From NCBI RefSeq assembly GCF_000317225.1, contig NZ_AJLL01000005.1:186001-250000 (forward strand): a stretch of DNA of 64,000 bases, written 5' to 3'. The translations under genes and the position numbers were made by a program. This stretch comes from Fischerella thermalis PCC 7521 (GTDB lineage Bacteria > Cyanobacteriota > Cyanobacteriia > Cyanobacteriales > Nostocaceae). The notes beneath the pieces are model-generated. The model saw only the letters and a list, made by a program, of their open reading frames with translations. It did not search any database and was not told the origin of the DNA. Shown here one piece after another: positions 19,208-29,044 of the stretch. Positions within the stretch are counted from its first letter, which is position 1; every line of letters starts with the position of its first letter.

Positions 19208-19564
19208 GTTTAAATTTGATATTATGTCCGATTAATTACTTACGATATAAAGCTTGAGCATTGAGCATAGTGAAAAATAACCAATGCTCACCAATTACCG
19301 ACCCCACAGTTTTTAGTACGTTTCAACGTACTTTAGCTATTAGCCCGCAATTTATTGCAGGGCGGGATAATGGGCAATAGTAAGTGATTTTATCAATCAA
19401 CAAATTATCGCAATGCCCGATAATTTCTCAATTGTACAAGTCCCCAGATTAATGTGTGGAACTAATCCAAAATCCAAAATCTAAAATCTAAAATCGGATC
19501 GTAGTCATTGCTTTATGCCTCTGCACAAATTGGTATGCTGTTGATAACTGATAATTGAACTGTA
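19208..19564. other. Intergenic region between psbA and radical SAM gene
   Basis: It contains the double-hairpin repeat at 19315-19362 and a short TCCAAAATCTAAAATCTAAAATC tandem (19470-19492) typical of cyanobacterial spacers. The radical SAM promoter should lie at its left end, near 19208-19250. No gene is seen. Confidence 0.5.
19315..19362. repeat. Double-hairpin (REP-like) repeat, inverted copy
   Basis: AGTACGTTTCAACGTACT (19315-19332) is a perfect hairpin. After a linker containing TTAGCTATTAG comes CCCGCAATTTATTGCAGGG (19344-19362). On the minus strand this matches the architecture at 12631-12678: CCCGC, hairpin, ATAGCTAA linker, AGT...ACT hairpin. Stem bases differ but pair in both, so the structure, not the sequence, is conserved. 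Confidence 0.8.
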
Positions 19565-19595
19565 AAAAAGCGCCCTCATTGAGAGAGCGCTTTTT
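19565..19595 (-). terminator. Terminator of psbA (first copy)
   Basis: AAAAAGCGC (19565-19573) pairs perfectly with GCGCTTTTT (19587-19595). The stem is flanked by A and T runs, so it can work in both directions. It lies 25 bases beyond the psbA stop. Confidence 0.88.
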
Positions 19596-19619
19596 ATCAT
19601 TTACAAGCAGCTAACTTAA

Positions 19620-20702
19620 CTATCCATGAATTGCAGGAGCGTTCATCGCTACAGGTACAGCTTCACCACTTGCCAAGTCTAATGGGAAGTTGTGAGCATT
19701 ACGCTCGTGCATCACTTCCATACCCAGGTTAGCACGGTTGAGTATATCTGCCCAGGTGTTAACTATGCGACCGTGAGAGTCAAGAATTGATTGGTTAAAG
19801 TTGAACCCATTCAAGTTAAACGCCATTGTGCTGATACCCAAAGCCGTGAACCAAATACAAACTACGGGCCAAGCTGCTAAGAAAAAGTGCAAAGAACGAG
19901 AGTTGTTAAAGCTGGCGTATTGCCAAATTAAGCGTCCGAAGTAACCATGAGCAGCCACGATATTGTAGGTTTCCTGCTCTTGTCCAAATTTATATCCATA
20001 GTTAACGGATTCATTCTCTGTGGTTTCCCTTACCAAGGAGGAAGTCACCAAAGAGCCGTGCATCGCACAGAAAAGCGAACCACCAAACACCCCAGCCACA
20101 CCAAGTTGATGGAAGGGATGCATGAGAATGTTATGTTCCGCTTGGAACACAAGCATGAAATTAAATGTACCACTTATGCCTAGAGGCATTCCGTCAGAGA
20201 AACTGCCTTGCCCAATTGGATAAATCAAAAAGACAGAGGTAGCAGCAGCTACAGGAGCAGAATAAGCAACGCAGATCCAAGGACGCATACCCAAGCGATA
20301 GCTCAGTTCCCATTGTCGTCCCATCCAGCAGAAAATACCGATGAGGAAATGGAAAACAATTAGCTCGTAGGGACCACCGTTATAGAGCCATTCATCAAGA
20401 GAAGATGCTTCCCAAATAGGGTAAAAGTGCAAGCCAATCGCATTAGATGTAGGTACAATGGCACCAGAAATTATGTTGTTGCCATATAACAAAGAACCAG
20501 AAACAGGTTCACGAATACCGTCAATATCGACTGGTGGTGCGGCAATGAAGGCAATAATAAAACAGATAGTTGCTGTCAACAGCGTTGGAATCATTAAAAC
20601 GCCGAACCAGCCAATGTAAAGTCTATTATTGGTGCTGGTAATCCACTCACAGAACCTATCCCAGAGACTACCACTTTCGCCTCTTGTTAAAGTTGTGGTC
20701 AT
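19620..20702 (-). CDS. psbA: Photosystem II D1 protein (divergent isoform)
   Basis: A 360-residue D1 reaction-centre protein from MTTTL at 20702; the longer frame to 20753 adds 17 non-family residues. Tyr161, D170, E189, H332, E333, D342 and the processing site A344 are all present, so oxygen evolution chemistry should be intact. Position 130 is Gln. Compared with the neighbouring copy it has W126 for Tyr, W260 for Phe and C282 for Gly, plus many N-terminal changes. It keeps G80, C144, F158 and T286, so it is not the microaerobic D1' type. A leader hairpin and a strong terminator flank it. It is probably a condition-specific isoform. Confidence 0.95.
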   Translation of the reverse strand: MTTTLTRGESGSLWDRFCEWITSTNNRLYIGWFGVLMIPTLLTATICFIIAFIAAPPVDIDGIREPVSGSLLYGNNIISGAIVPTSNAIGLHFYPIWEASSLDEWLYNGGPYELIVFHFLIGIFCWMGRQWELSYRLGMRPWICVAYSAPVAAATSVFLIYPIGQGSFSDGMPLGISGTFNFMLVFQAEHNILMHPFHQLGVAGVFGGSLFCAMHGSLVTSSLVRETTENESVNYGYKFGQEQETYNIVAAHGYFGRLIWQYASFNNSRSLHFFLAAWPVVCIWFTALGISTMAFNLNGFNFNQSILDSHGRIVNTWADILNRANLGMEVMHERNAHNFPLDLASGEAVPVAMNAPAIHG

Positions 20703-20741
20703 GGCTGTATTTATTTCAAAATTCAATGAACGTACAGATGA

Positions 20742-20774
20742 CAAATTTCTCATTTTTTGAGATTGAGAAATTTG
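20742..20774 (-). promoter_or_regulatory. Hairpin in psbA leader (first copy)
   Basis: An 11-bp perfect inverted repeat, CAAATTTCTCA (20742-20752) with TGAGAAATTTG (20764-20774), lies 40-72 bases before the psbA start. A second pair, TGGGTGAT (20791-20798) and ATCACCCA (20841-20848), sits further upstream. The first may act as an mRNA-stability or light-control hairpin; this is inferred from place and shape only. Confidence 0.55.
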
Positions 20775-22334
20775 CGATTTTTACCAGGATTGGGTGATTG
20801 TCAGCGCTTTTTCTTTAAAGGTATATGGATAACACAGCACATCACCCAGTAACAGTAATTGGTAATAGGTAATAGGAAATAACTTGTTTTAAATTTTCCA
20901 ATTACCAATTACCGGACAATCCCCGCTATCAGTCCATTGGGCGAATCACCCTATATTTATCTCAGGGAGTGTCCCTCAAGGTTGTTTACTAAAGTTTTTC
21001 TCCTGAATAATCTGGAATTCCCTAATTCAAGATTCAAATATGTATTTGATAGCAGTTTACATTTTTATGAAACACAATTTTTTAGCAACAAACAAATGTG
21101 ATGAACCAAAATAATTGGATTCCAGTCAAATGCAAACTGCCCTAATTTTCTCACACTGTAAGTTAATACTAAGAATCTCTACTTAGGGAGACACCCAGAT
21201 CAGAGGAGAAAATTTTCCTGGTCTTACGATCTGGTTGTACATTAATTTTTTATATTTATCAATCTATTTTTGTTAATTTTTATAACTCTTTTGTAGTGTT
21301 CAGAAAGTTTAATATTGAAATTAAAAAAAGTTAAAGAAAAATGGGAGTGACGCTCTATTTTTAGAGAAAAATATCTAAATACTCAAGTTATTTTTGTACG
21401 ATTAAATATATTTCAAATTTAATCAAAATCAAGCGATCGCACATCTAAATATGGAAAATATTCTAATATTCTCTTTTAATTTATTTCGTTCTCAGTTGGG
21501 GTTAACAATTATTACTTTTAGCTAAAACTACTGTCTGGCTAAATCTATTCATCAGGTTGGATGGGGGATGTTTTGTACCATGCTGAAATATAAGGCAGAA
21601 ACAGAGATACCCCATCAGTCTTGTGGCGCACCTCCCCCCAAACTCTCAATTGGATTTACCCCCCTCAATCCCCCGAATATCGGGGGGAAACAAAAGATCC
21701 AGTTCCCTCCCCTTTACAAGGGGAGGGTTAGGGTGGGGTAAAACCAGGATTCATAAGTTATTTCAGACTTGTGTGTACACCGTAGCCAAACTCTCGGGGA
21801 GGATTAGGGAAGGGTGTTACTCTACTTGGATGAAAAGGCTGTAGTTGAGATTTTTAGCTTCAGATGCAGTGTTTGCACTTGCGGCAATTTTTAGCTCAGC
21901 GCCTGGACTATTTTCAGCTAGTTGATGAGTAGTAGGTAGAGGAAAAACTCACCCACTCTACACCGTGTCTCAAGGGACAAACTCACTGCGTAAGTCTGAG
22001 TAATGCTAAGCTTTACCCTTCTGTTTTCTCGTGACTTCTGCCAAAATGCCAGATGATGCTCAACTACTCCTGTTAGTCTTACTGCTTTTTGTAGAAGGAA
22101 TTAATAGGTAAATTAGAGGGTATTTTATGAAGTTTGCAAGTGATGATCGTGGTAGCGGCAGGTAAACATAAGAAAATATATATGCAAAAAAGTCTATAGT
22201 TATTTTCTTACTGTTAATTAAAAATAAAAATACATTTTCATAGACAGATATTTTTAGCTAGTTCTCTTGATCTGGAGTTGTCTGGGTTAGACAGCCTCAA
22301 CTCATACAACTAGCTTTTTTGAAGCGATCGCAAT
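20775..22334. other. Long AT-rich spacer between the psbA genes
   Basis: About 1.6 kb with no convincing gene. It holds the upstream control region of the first psbA and a GGTAATAGGTAATAGG-type repeat at 20860-20920. It also holds C/G hairpin repeats at 21670-21727 and further AT-rich DNA. A 73-codon frame at 21623-21844 is made almost entirely of repeat sequence. An unannotated small RNA is possible, but I cannot identify one. Confidence 0.5.
21670..21727. repeat. Pair of C/G hairpin repeats
   Basis: CCCCCGA (21670-21676) with TCGGGGG (21680-21686), then CCCTCCCC (21705-21712) with GGGGAGGG (21720-21727). Both are perfect stems of the C-run/G-run type also found inside ureC at 14191-14211. 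Confidence 0.8.
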
Positions 22335-22367
22335 AAAAAAGCGCTCACCTTGGGTTAGCGCTTTTTT
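22335..22367 (-). terminator. Terminator of psbA (second copy)
   Basis: AAAAAAGCGCTCACC pairs with GGTTAGCGCTTTTTT around a TTG loop, with one mismatch. It works in both directions and lies 45 bases past the psbA stop. It closely resembles the 19565-19595 terminator, as expected for duplicated genes. Confidence 0.88.
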
Positions 22368-22411
22368 TATTTATTTAGAGACGCAAGGAGCTGCGCCTCA
22401 GCTATTAAAGA

Positions 22412-23494
22412 TTAACCGTTGATCGCAGGAGCAGTCAATGCAACAGGAGCAACATCGCCACTAGCTAAGTCGAGGGGGAAGTTGTGAGCATTACGCTCGT
22501 GCATCACTTCCATACCCAAGTTAGCGCGGTTGATGATGTCTGCCCAAGTGTTGATCACGCGACCCTGAGAGTCAATCACTGACTGGTTGAAGTTGAAACC
22601 ATTCAGGTTGAACGCCATGGTGCTGATTCCCAGGGCGGTGAACCAGATACCTACTACAGGCCAAGCAGCCAAGAAGAAGTGCAAGCTGCGAGAGTTGTTG
22701 AAGGAAGCGTATTGGAAGATTAAGCGACCGAAGTAACCGTGGGCTGCAACGATGTTGTAGGTTTCTTCTTCTTGACCGAACTTGTAACCGTAGTTCTGAG
22801 ATTCGGTTTCGGTTGTTTCGCGAACCAAGGAAGAAGTTACCAAAGAACCGTGCATTGCGCAGAACAAGCTGCCACCGAACACACCTGCTACACCTAGCTG
22901 GTGGAAGGGGTGCATCAAGATGTTGTGCTCTGCTTGGAACACGATCATGAAGTTGAAGGTTCCAGAGATTCCCAAGGGCATTCCATCAGAGAAGGAACCT
23001 TGACCCAAGGGGTAAATCAAGAATACTGCGGTAGCAGATGCCAAAGGAGCAGAATAAGCTACGCAGATCCAAGGACGCATTCCTAAGCGGTAGGACAATT
23101 CCCACTGACGGCCCATGTAGCAGAAGCAGCCAATCAGGAAGTGGAAAATTACCAACTGGTAAGGACCACCGTTGTACAACCACTCATCTAAGGAAGCAGC
23201 TTCCCAGATGGGGTAGAAGTGTAAACCAATGGCATTAGATGAAGGTACAACAGCACCGGAGATGATGTTGTTTCCGTAGAGTAAGGAACCTGCTACTGGT
23301 TCACGGATACCATCGATGTCTACGGGGGGTGCGGCGATGAAGGCGATGATGAAGCAGGTGGTTGCAGCCAACAGTGTTGGAATCATCAATACGCCGAACC
23401 AACCGATGTATAGGCGGTTTTCGGTGCTTGTGACCCAATCGCAGAACCGTTCCCATACGTTGCCGCTTGCGCGTCTTTGTAAGGTTGTAGTCAT
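22412..23494 (-). CDS. psbA: Photosystem II D1 protein (standard isoform)
   Basis: A 360-residue D1 protein beginning [20 protein letters not shown] and ending [23 protein letters not shown]126, Q130, Y161, D170, E189, F260, S264, H272, G282, H332, E333, D342 and A344 are present. It matches the common cyanobacterial D1 more closely than its neighbour does. Q130 is the form often linked with lower-light D1 variants. Codons are highly biased to C-ending forms in NNY sets, typical of highly expressed genes, whereas the other copy is less biased. It is probably the main housekeeping psbA of the pair. Confidence 0.97.
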   Translation of the reverse strand: MTTTLQRRASGNVWERFCDWVTSTENRLYIGWFGVLMIPTLLAATTCFIIAFIAAPPVDIDGIREPVAGSLLYGNNIISGAVVPSSNAIGLHFYPIWEAASLDEWLYNGGPYQLVIFHFLIGCFCYMGRQWELSYRLGMRPWICVAYSAPLASATAVFLIYPLGQGSFSDGMPLGISGTFNFMIVFQAEHNILMHPFHQLGVAGVFGGSLFCAMHGSLVTSSLVRETTETESQNYGYKFGQEEETYNIVAAHGYFGRLIFQYASFNNSRSLHFFLAAWPVVGIWFTALGISTMAFNLNGFNFNQSVIDSQGRVINTWADIINRANLGMEVMHERNAHNFPLDLASGDVAPVALTAPAING

Positions 23495-23536
23495 TGCTCT
23501 TATGAGTGCGATGAATGAATTTTTGGAGAATGTATT

Positions 23537-23559
23537 CAGGCAAACATTTAAGTTGCCTG
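23537..23559 (-). promoter_or_regulatory. Hairpin in psbA leader (second copy)
   Basis: Perfect 7-bp inverted repeat, CAGGCAA (23537-23543) and TTGCCTG (23553-23559), 43-65 bases before the start. The other psbA has an unrelated hairpin at the same distance. The rest of 23495-23815 is AT-rich and should carry the promoter; I could not place -35 and -10 boxes with confidence. Confidence 0.5.
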
Positions 23560-23815
23560 TATTAATAAACTTTACACAAAAATTTATTTATTACAAGCGG
23601 TTATCCACTCATTTTTTGTTAATTTTTTTATCTTAATATTGCTTAATATATTGTATTTTAAATTAATTAAAATTTGTAAATACTTAGTTCAATAAATCAC
23701 TGTTATTCAATTTATTCAAAAATTAATAATTAACTCAAAAGATAGAATAATACCTGCTTTGTTTAGTTCTATACTTTTTCCCTCCTACACCCTTTTTCCC
23801 AAGAACTCAAAACCT

Positions 23816-25315
23816 TTAAAAATCAAAGTAAATATATGGCAAACTACCTTCTGGAGCTAGTATCCAGACAGCGTAGAAGCAGGGAAGTACGAACAAGAGT
23901 TTGACAGGCCAGTTGAACTGTAACTTTAATTGACGATGGAAAAAATAAGCTAAAGTCATACAGGTAGCAATTACGCCTAAGAGTATTGCTAATTGATATT
24001 GACTAATATTGAGTGCTTCCACATAAACTTTTTGAGCAAATTGAGCATCAGCAGGATAACCCCAAAGGTGTTTAAATACTGAAGAAGAATCTTGGAGATT
24101 TGGTAGACGAAACCAAATCCAAGAGATGAAAACCATTAGTTGTGTAAATAACCAAGCTACCAGTTTACCGAAGGGATTGTGCCAAAAATGTTCTAACTCC
24201 TCAAAGCGATCGCTAAGAGCATTAGTTAATCTGTGGATAACTAATGCTAGACCGTGAAACGCACCCCAAATTACAAAACCTAATGCTGCACCATGCCAAA
24301 TACCCGCAATTACCATCACAATCATTAAATTGAAGCAGGTGCGAATTAAACCCTGACGAGACCCTCCCAAAGGAAAATAAATGTAATTACGCAACCAATC
24401 TCCTAGTGTTATGTGCCAGCGTCGCCAAAAATCAGCAATACTGGTACTGAAATAAGGAAAGTCAAAATTTTCTGGTAGAACTAAACCGAAAAGTAAAGCA
24501 GTGCCACGGGCAATATCTACATAACCACTAAAATCTAAATACAACTGAAAACCATAGGCAAATATTGCCAACCATAAATCAGTACTACCCGCCCGTTGCA
24601 AATTGCCGAAACACAAATCAACATAAATTCCCAAGTGATCAGCTAGAATACCTTTTTTGACAGTTCCTTGGGCAATTAACCAAATACCTTCCGCAAAAAG
24701 ATTGGGAGTAGGAAAGCGCAAGTGATTGAATTGATGAGTGAGGTTGTGGAAGCGAGTAATGGGGCCAGAAATCAATTTAGCAAAGAATAATTTGTATGAT
24801 GCAAATTGAATAAATTGATTACTAGCAGGTGCGCCACGGTAGACATCGACTAAATAGGAAATACACTCAAATGTAAAAAATGAAATTCCTAGAGGCGCAA
24901 TTAATTTAAAAGAATCAAATACTGAACTTATAGAAGTATGATAGGTAAAGTTATATAAAGGTGGTATATATTTAAAACCCAAAAGTAGCAACACATTTAT
25001 GCTGACACCCAACCATAATAGTTTTAAACGCTGACTATTCCAATCGGCTTGAGATAACTGCGATTCTTCATCAAAAGATCGCAGTTCTAAAGAATTTTGA
25101 TTTGGTGAATTATGTTTACCTAGAGCTATTCCTATGCGGAAATTACAATAAGTTAGTGCTAGTAAAAGCGGGATATAATAAATTTGCAAAGATGCGTAAA
25201 AGCCAATACTAGCAATCAATAGCGTCCACATTCGTAGTTTTTGTTGCGCTATTAACCAGTAAATCAAAAGCACACTCAATAAAAATATTCCGTATAAAAT
25301 TGATATGAAGTTCAT
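23816..25315 (-). CDS. MBOAT-family O-acyltransferase (AlgI/DltB-like)
   Basis: Polytopic membrane protein of about 499 residues from MNFISILYG at 25315; the frame to 25366 is spacer repeat. Family core: FFTFECISYLVDVYRG, GPITRF, LDFSGYVDIARGTALLFG, FWRRWHITLGDWLRNYIYFPLGG and the catalytic histidine in GIWHGAALGF. Such proteins move acetyl (or other acyl) groups across the membrane to an extracellular partner that modifies polysaccharide. The gene directly upstream on the same strand encodes a membrane-anchored SGNH-like protein, the expected partner. The spacer is 83 bases. It is therefore probably an exopolysaccharide O-acetylation system; the polymer is unknown. Confidence 0.9.
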   Translation of the reverse strand: MNFISILYGIFLLSVLLIYWLIAQQKLRMWTLLIASIGFYASLQIYYIPLLLALTYCNFRIGIALGKHNSPNQNSLELRSFDEESQLSQADWNSQRLKLLWLGVSINVLLLLGFKYIPPLYNFTYHTSISSVFDSFKLIAPLGISFFTFECISYLVDVYRGAPASNQFIQFASYKLFFAKLISGPITRFHNLTHQFNHLRFPTPNLFAEGIWLIAQGTVKKGILADHLGIYVDLCFGNLQRAGSTDLWLAIFAYGFQLYLDFSGYVDIARGTALLFGLVLPENFDFPYFSTSIADFWRRWHITLGDWLRNYIYFPLGGSRQGLIRTCFNLMIVMVIAGIWHGAALGFVIWGAFHGLALVIHRLTNALSDRFEELEHFWHNPFGKLVAWLFTQLMVFISWIWFRLPNLQDSSSVFKHLWGYPADAQFAQKVYVEALNISQYQLAILLGVIATCMTLAYFFHRQLKLQFNWPVKLLFVLPCFYAVWILAPEGSLPYIYFDF

Positions 25316-25398
25316 GCAAATAGTCAATTGGTAATGGGTAACTGGTAATTGGTTATGATTTACCACTAACTACTATTCACTAGCCAATATCCAATAAC

Positions 25399-28356
25399 CT
25401 ATTTGGTCGGCCAAGGAATCATTGGATCAATAGCAAGTTTTTTGGAAACTTTTTCTGCACCATAAAGATTTAGATGGCTGGGGTCAGAAAAGTTTTCGTT
25501 GGCTTGGGGCCAAATTAAGCTCAAATCCCGATAGATTAAATTGGAATTTTCAGCTAAGCGTAACATATATTGCTGAAAATCTTGTTCGTATTTTTTTCGT
25601 ACTGCATCAAGATATTCTGCACTCAAGGGCATATTCACAAATACTATAGTAATTTTTGTGGATGCACAAAATTGCAATACTGCTTGGAGAGCAGCGTCTT
25701 GCTCACCCCCTAATTGGAAAGATTTATAGTCATTGTCATAGCTACCATTAACCTTGGGGTGTTTTTGATAGTATGTAGCTGGATTAAAACGGATAGGTAT
25801 TGCTAAAAATCCGTCAAAATCAACTGCTTGTTCAAAAACATCCTGTTCTGGGTCTGCTGATGTAATTTTTTGATTAACTGCTGATTTACCTCTGAGTAAA
25901 GGTAAAGACTTCAGTGTTTTGTTGAGTAAACTCTTAAGTTGATTTCGTTGATTATAGGTAGTAGAAATAGTTGCGAGAGCTTGGTTTAACCTTGCATCTA
26001 ATGCTTGAGAATTATTATCTGTATGAGTTGTGTTTTTAAAGCTTTGCTCCCGTTTTATCGATGCTGAGGTGGTGTTTGAATTCTGAGAATTTTCGTTGGC
26101 TGGTGCTTTTTGTAATACTTGTTGATAACCAGGAGATGCTGCGATCGCTTTAAAGGTGACATCCTCTCTACCATTGTTAAAAGCACGCGCACCATCAGCC
26201 CAAATAATCAATTTTGGTAGTTCTGATGGTTGTAGCACTCGACGCAGGATAAAATCGACAACTTGTGCTGTCGCTCCATTAATCCCAAAATTAAACACAT
26301 CGATATCTGAGTAACCCTGAGTTGCCAAAGCTTGAGAAAGTGTGGTGGGATCTATTCCTCTCAAAGCGCGAGAAGAACCAATAATTAATACATCTGGTGG
26401 TTTACCGTTTTTCGCAAGACGTTGTTTGTAGAGTGCTAGTTGCTCATCTAATTGACGAGCGTTGAAACTTGGCATTGGCGATCGCGCTGCCAATAAAATA
26501 GCAGTTGCAGTTGCTTTTCCCCTAGTGATGGATTCTTCTTTTTGGGTGAATCCAGAAGCATTAAACACCTGATTTTTAGATGCAGGCGATGTATTGGTAA
26601 AAAAAACAGTTCTTTCCAACCTTTGATTTTGTTCTTCAGCTGAAGATAATTGAGGTCGGGTACTAGCAATCTTTGGTGTTTCTGGGATGGAGTGAGAAGT
26701 TATATAGCCCAAAATCCAGTCTGATTGCAGAGTCAGCAAAAACCCCAACAAGCCCCAAACTAAAGCCACCCGCCAGCCATTTTCTTCTACCTGTTGTTCT
26801 TGTGACTGTTCCTTTTCAGCAAACAGCTGCGTTGCTAAAAGCCATCTTCTGATTCTTGCACCCCAGTCCTGAGCCACTTCTACAAAAATACTCTGTACAT
26901 CTTGGCTGGTTAAATCGGGACGTAGTACAGGCTCGTTAGCTTCAGGTGTTAAAAGTTCACCAACATAAGCAGCAGTGGCGGCAAATTCAGGAGTCGGTTC
27001 TGGTACTAGACGTTGACGATTGATAAAATCGACCCCGTAGTGCCAAAAAGGTTCCTTGTTACCCGCACGGCGACCATAGACTCGTACGCCTGCAATTCCT
27101 ACTATTTTTAACTGTCTGACAAACTGAGTAACTTTACTTGCTACCTGTTTGCGTGAAGGACACACAAGTGCTTCGCACATGATGTGTAATAGATCGCCTT
27201 TACGTAACAAGAGGACGCGAGTTCCACCTGTTTTGAGGCGAGTATCTATGTCGGGGTTGAGCAAGCGCTCAAGTAAGAAAATGATAGCAGGTTCATCTCC
27301 AGCTGAGGATAATTCTAACGCTGATACTGCTAAATCTGGGTGTTCTGTTGCAGGTAATGATTGCCAATCAATCCAAGCGGGTTCGTGATCGATTGTTTGG
27401 TGTCCGTAAACTGTGGCGGCGAGAATACCTTGGGGAGCAAGGGCTTGAAGTTGGGGCATAATTGCCTGTAAGCACTGAGTTTTATCGGGAATTTGCTCAG
27501 TTGCCTTGGGGTCAGCAGCACTGCAAAATATATGTAGTGTAGATTCTTTGAGAGTTGCTGTGACTTTGATTGCCAGATCAGACAGTCTTTCATTTAAAAT
27601 CCTGGCGATCGCTTGTAAATCTCCCCAACGCGCCCATTCTTTCAGCATGATTTCTGGAGGCGTCAGATCCACTCTTAGCATCCAGTCAAAATCTGTTTCG
27701 CCATCCACTTGTGTGGCGATCACTGCATCTTGATAACCAGAAAGCTTGAGACTGCGTAACTTCTGAGCTACTGGTTCTGCAATTAATGAAGGATCGGGAG
27801 TATAGCTAGACTGACAGTAAATCAACAAGCGATTTTGATTGCTGGGATTTTCGAGAGTCGGTTGTTGCTTTTTGGCTTTGACTTCCACCCCTATCCCAAA
27901 GGTACTAAGACTTTCACTCAAATAGCGAGCGATCGCATTTGGATCGCCTTTACGTGCCAAACTTTCATTAGAAAGAATTAGCGCCCCACCCGTGCGACTG
28001 GATTTTTCCGCATCTGCGATCAAGGCTTGCTCCACCTGTTGTAGGTGCAAATCCAACTGGTTTAAGAAAACCTGATGACACCACTGCGGGCGATTTTCCC
28101 CCTTTTTCCGACCGTAGACGAAAACTTGGTAGATTGAAGGTTGTTCATTTTTGGTCAGAGCGTCCAAGTCAGTGTGCTGTAGCGCGTGCAGCAAATCCAC
28201 AAGAGTACGCCAACGTTGGGGACACTCTGGACTTTCGCAAAGAATGTGCAGATCATTTCCCCGCAATCGGACTTTCACACCTAAAGAGCTGATTCCTGTT
28301 GCTTGGCTTACCCATTGTATTAAGGACTTTTGACTAACTGGTAATGCTATTTTCAT
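25399..28356 (-). CDS. DUF1574 protein: four N-terminal repeats, membrane segment, SGNH-like domain
   Basis: A 985-residue protein from MKIALPVSQKSL at 28356; the frame to 28434 adds only repeat-coded residues. Residues ~1-510 hold four diverged copies of one ~120-residue unit. Each has a 'LHI.CE/CQ' strand and a 'VYGR..G...P.W' strand (VFVYGRKKGENRPQWCHQ, ATVYGHQTIDHEPAWIDW, VRVYGRRAGNKEPFWHYG). A transmembrane helix follows near 550 (WRVALVWGLLGFLLTLQ). The C-terminal third is SGNH-like: IIGSSRALRGIDP, IIWADGARAFNNG and DPSHLNLYG. It resembles AlgX/AlgJ-type acetyltransferase partners and lies just before the MBOAT gene. The role of the repeats is unknown. Confidence 0.85.
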   Translation of the reverse strand: MKIALPVSQKSLIQWVSQATGISSLGVKVRLRGNDLHILCESPECPQRWRTLVDLLHALQHTDLDALTKNEQPSIYQVFVYGRKKGENRPQWCHQVFLNQLDLHLQQVEQALIADAEKSSRTGGALILSNESLARKGDPNAIARYLSESLSTFGIGVEVKAKKQQPTLENPSNQNRLLIYCQSSYTPDPSLIAEPVAQKLRSLKLSGYQDAVIATQVDGETDFDWMLRVDLTPPEIMLKEWARWGDLQAIARILNERLSDLAIKVTATLKESTLHIFCSAADPKATEQIPDKTQCLQAIMPQLQALAPQGILAATVYGHQTIDHEPAWIDWQSLPATEHPDLAVSALELSSAGDEPAIIFLLERLLNPDIDTRLKTGGTRVLLLRKGDLLHIMCEALVCPSRKQVASKVTQFVRQLKIVGIAGVRVYGRRAGNKEPFWHYGVDFINRQRLVPEPTPEFAATAAYVGELLTPEANEPVLRPDLTSQDVQSIFVEVAQDWGARIRRWLLATQLFAEKEQSQEQQVEENGWRVALVWGLLGFLLTLQSDWILGYITSHSIPETPKIASTRPQLSSAEEQNQRLERTVFFTNTSPASKNQVFNASGFTQKEESITRGKATATAILLAARSPMPSFNARQLDEQLALYKQRLAKNGKPPDVLIIGSSRALRGIDPTTLSQALATQGYSDIDVFNFGINGATAQVVDFILRRVLQPSELPKLIIWADGARAFNNGREDVTFKAIAASPGYQQVLQKAPANENSQNSNTTSASIKREQSFKNTTHTDNNSQALDARLNQALATISTTYNQRNQLKSLLNKTLKSLPLLRGKSAVNQKITSADPEQDVFEQAVDFDGFLAIPIRFNPATYYQKHPKVNGSYDNDYKSFQLGGEQDAALQAVLQFCASTKITIVFVNMPLSAEYLDAVRKKYEQDFQQYMLRLAENSNLIYRDLSLIWPQANENFSDPSHLNLYGAEKVSKKLAIDPMIPWPTK

Positions 28357-28360
28357 GGAA

Positions 28361-28540
28361 AGGTGAGATTGGGGATTGGGAATTGGAACTGGGGAGTAGG
28401 AATTGGGGAGTGGGGAGTGGGGAGTAGGGAGCAAGGATCAGGGAGCAGGGGTTTAATGTTTTATTTATCCTTTCCCTTCCCTTGTCTTCCTTGTCCCTTA
28501 TTCCGATCCCCAATCCCCTATCCCCGTTCCCCTAATCACT
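28361..28540. repeat. G-rich/C-rich low-complexity repeat
   Basis: About 85 bases of GGGGA-type units (TTGGGGAGTGGGGAGTGGGG), then about 90 bases of the complementary sense (CCTTCCCTTGTCTTCCTTG, CCCCAATCCCC). It belongs to the same class as 9085-9175. Beyond it, up to 28704, the sequence is AT-rich and holds the start region of the small gene at 28705. Confidence 0.7.
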
Positions 28541-28704
28541 TGTAAACTAGAACCGTAGAATTATCCACCATGAATTTTTTAACGCTTTTGTTAACTTGTT
28601 AATTTACACTCATCAGTAAAAATAATTATTTAAGCTCGCTAAATCTGAGCTTTGTTTAATTTTGCTGTCTTTGATCGATTTCCTCCAGTTCACGAGAATT
28701 ACTT

Positions 28705-28935
28705 ATGCAAGCTGCTAATTCCAAATCTTCAGCTAACTCAGGACTTAATTTGGGTTTATTTACCATTCCCCAATCTTTCCTTTTGCAAATGGGTACAGCA
28801 TCGGTGATCATCTTGCTGTTAGCAGAGAAAGCCACCGGAGAAACACTACAAGCTCTTGGGGAAGCCAGCGAAGAATTATTTCGTGGCGATCGCCTTCCCA
28901 TCCTTGAGTTTCCAGAACAGAATCCAGAAAATTAG
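28705..28935 (+). CDS. Small conserved-looking hypothetical protein
   Basis: A 76-residue protein from ATG at 28705. A polar N-terminus is followed by a hydrophobic stretch, FLLQMGTASVIILLLAEK, which could be a weak membrane helix, then an acidic tail (EELFRGDRLPILEFPEQN). I recognise no domain. It sits 109 bases before ppc on the same strand and could be cotranscribed with it. Codon use looks normal for the window. Support comes from clean frame and placement only. Confidence 0.6.
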   Translation: MQAANSKSSANSGLNLGLFTIPQSFLLQMGTASVIILLLAEKATGETLQALGEASEELFRGDRLPILEFPEQNPEN

Positions 28936-29044
28936 CGTCAAATATTATACTATTTTTTCTCAAAATTATTGTGGCAAATTCCATGACGGTCAAGAGCAAA
29001 ACCTGAAATCATAAAAAGTAATAGGCTTTACTAGAACAAAAAAT

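Noticed and set aside
19620-20702. First psbA as the microaerobic D1' or a chlorophyll f synthase-type D1
   Set aside because: G80, C144, F158 and T286 are standard and manganese ligands D170, E189, H332, E333 and D342 remain.
21623-21844. 73-codon frame in the psbA spacer
   Set aside because: It is made of C/G hairpin repeats translated by chance.
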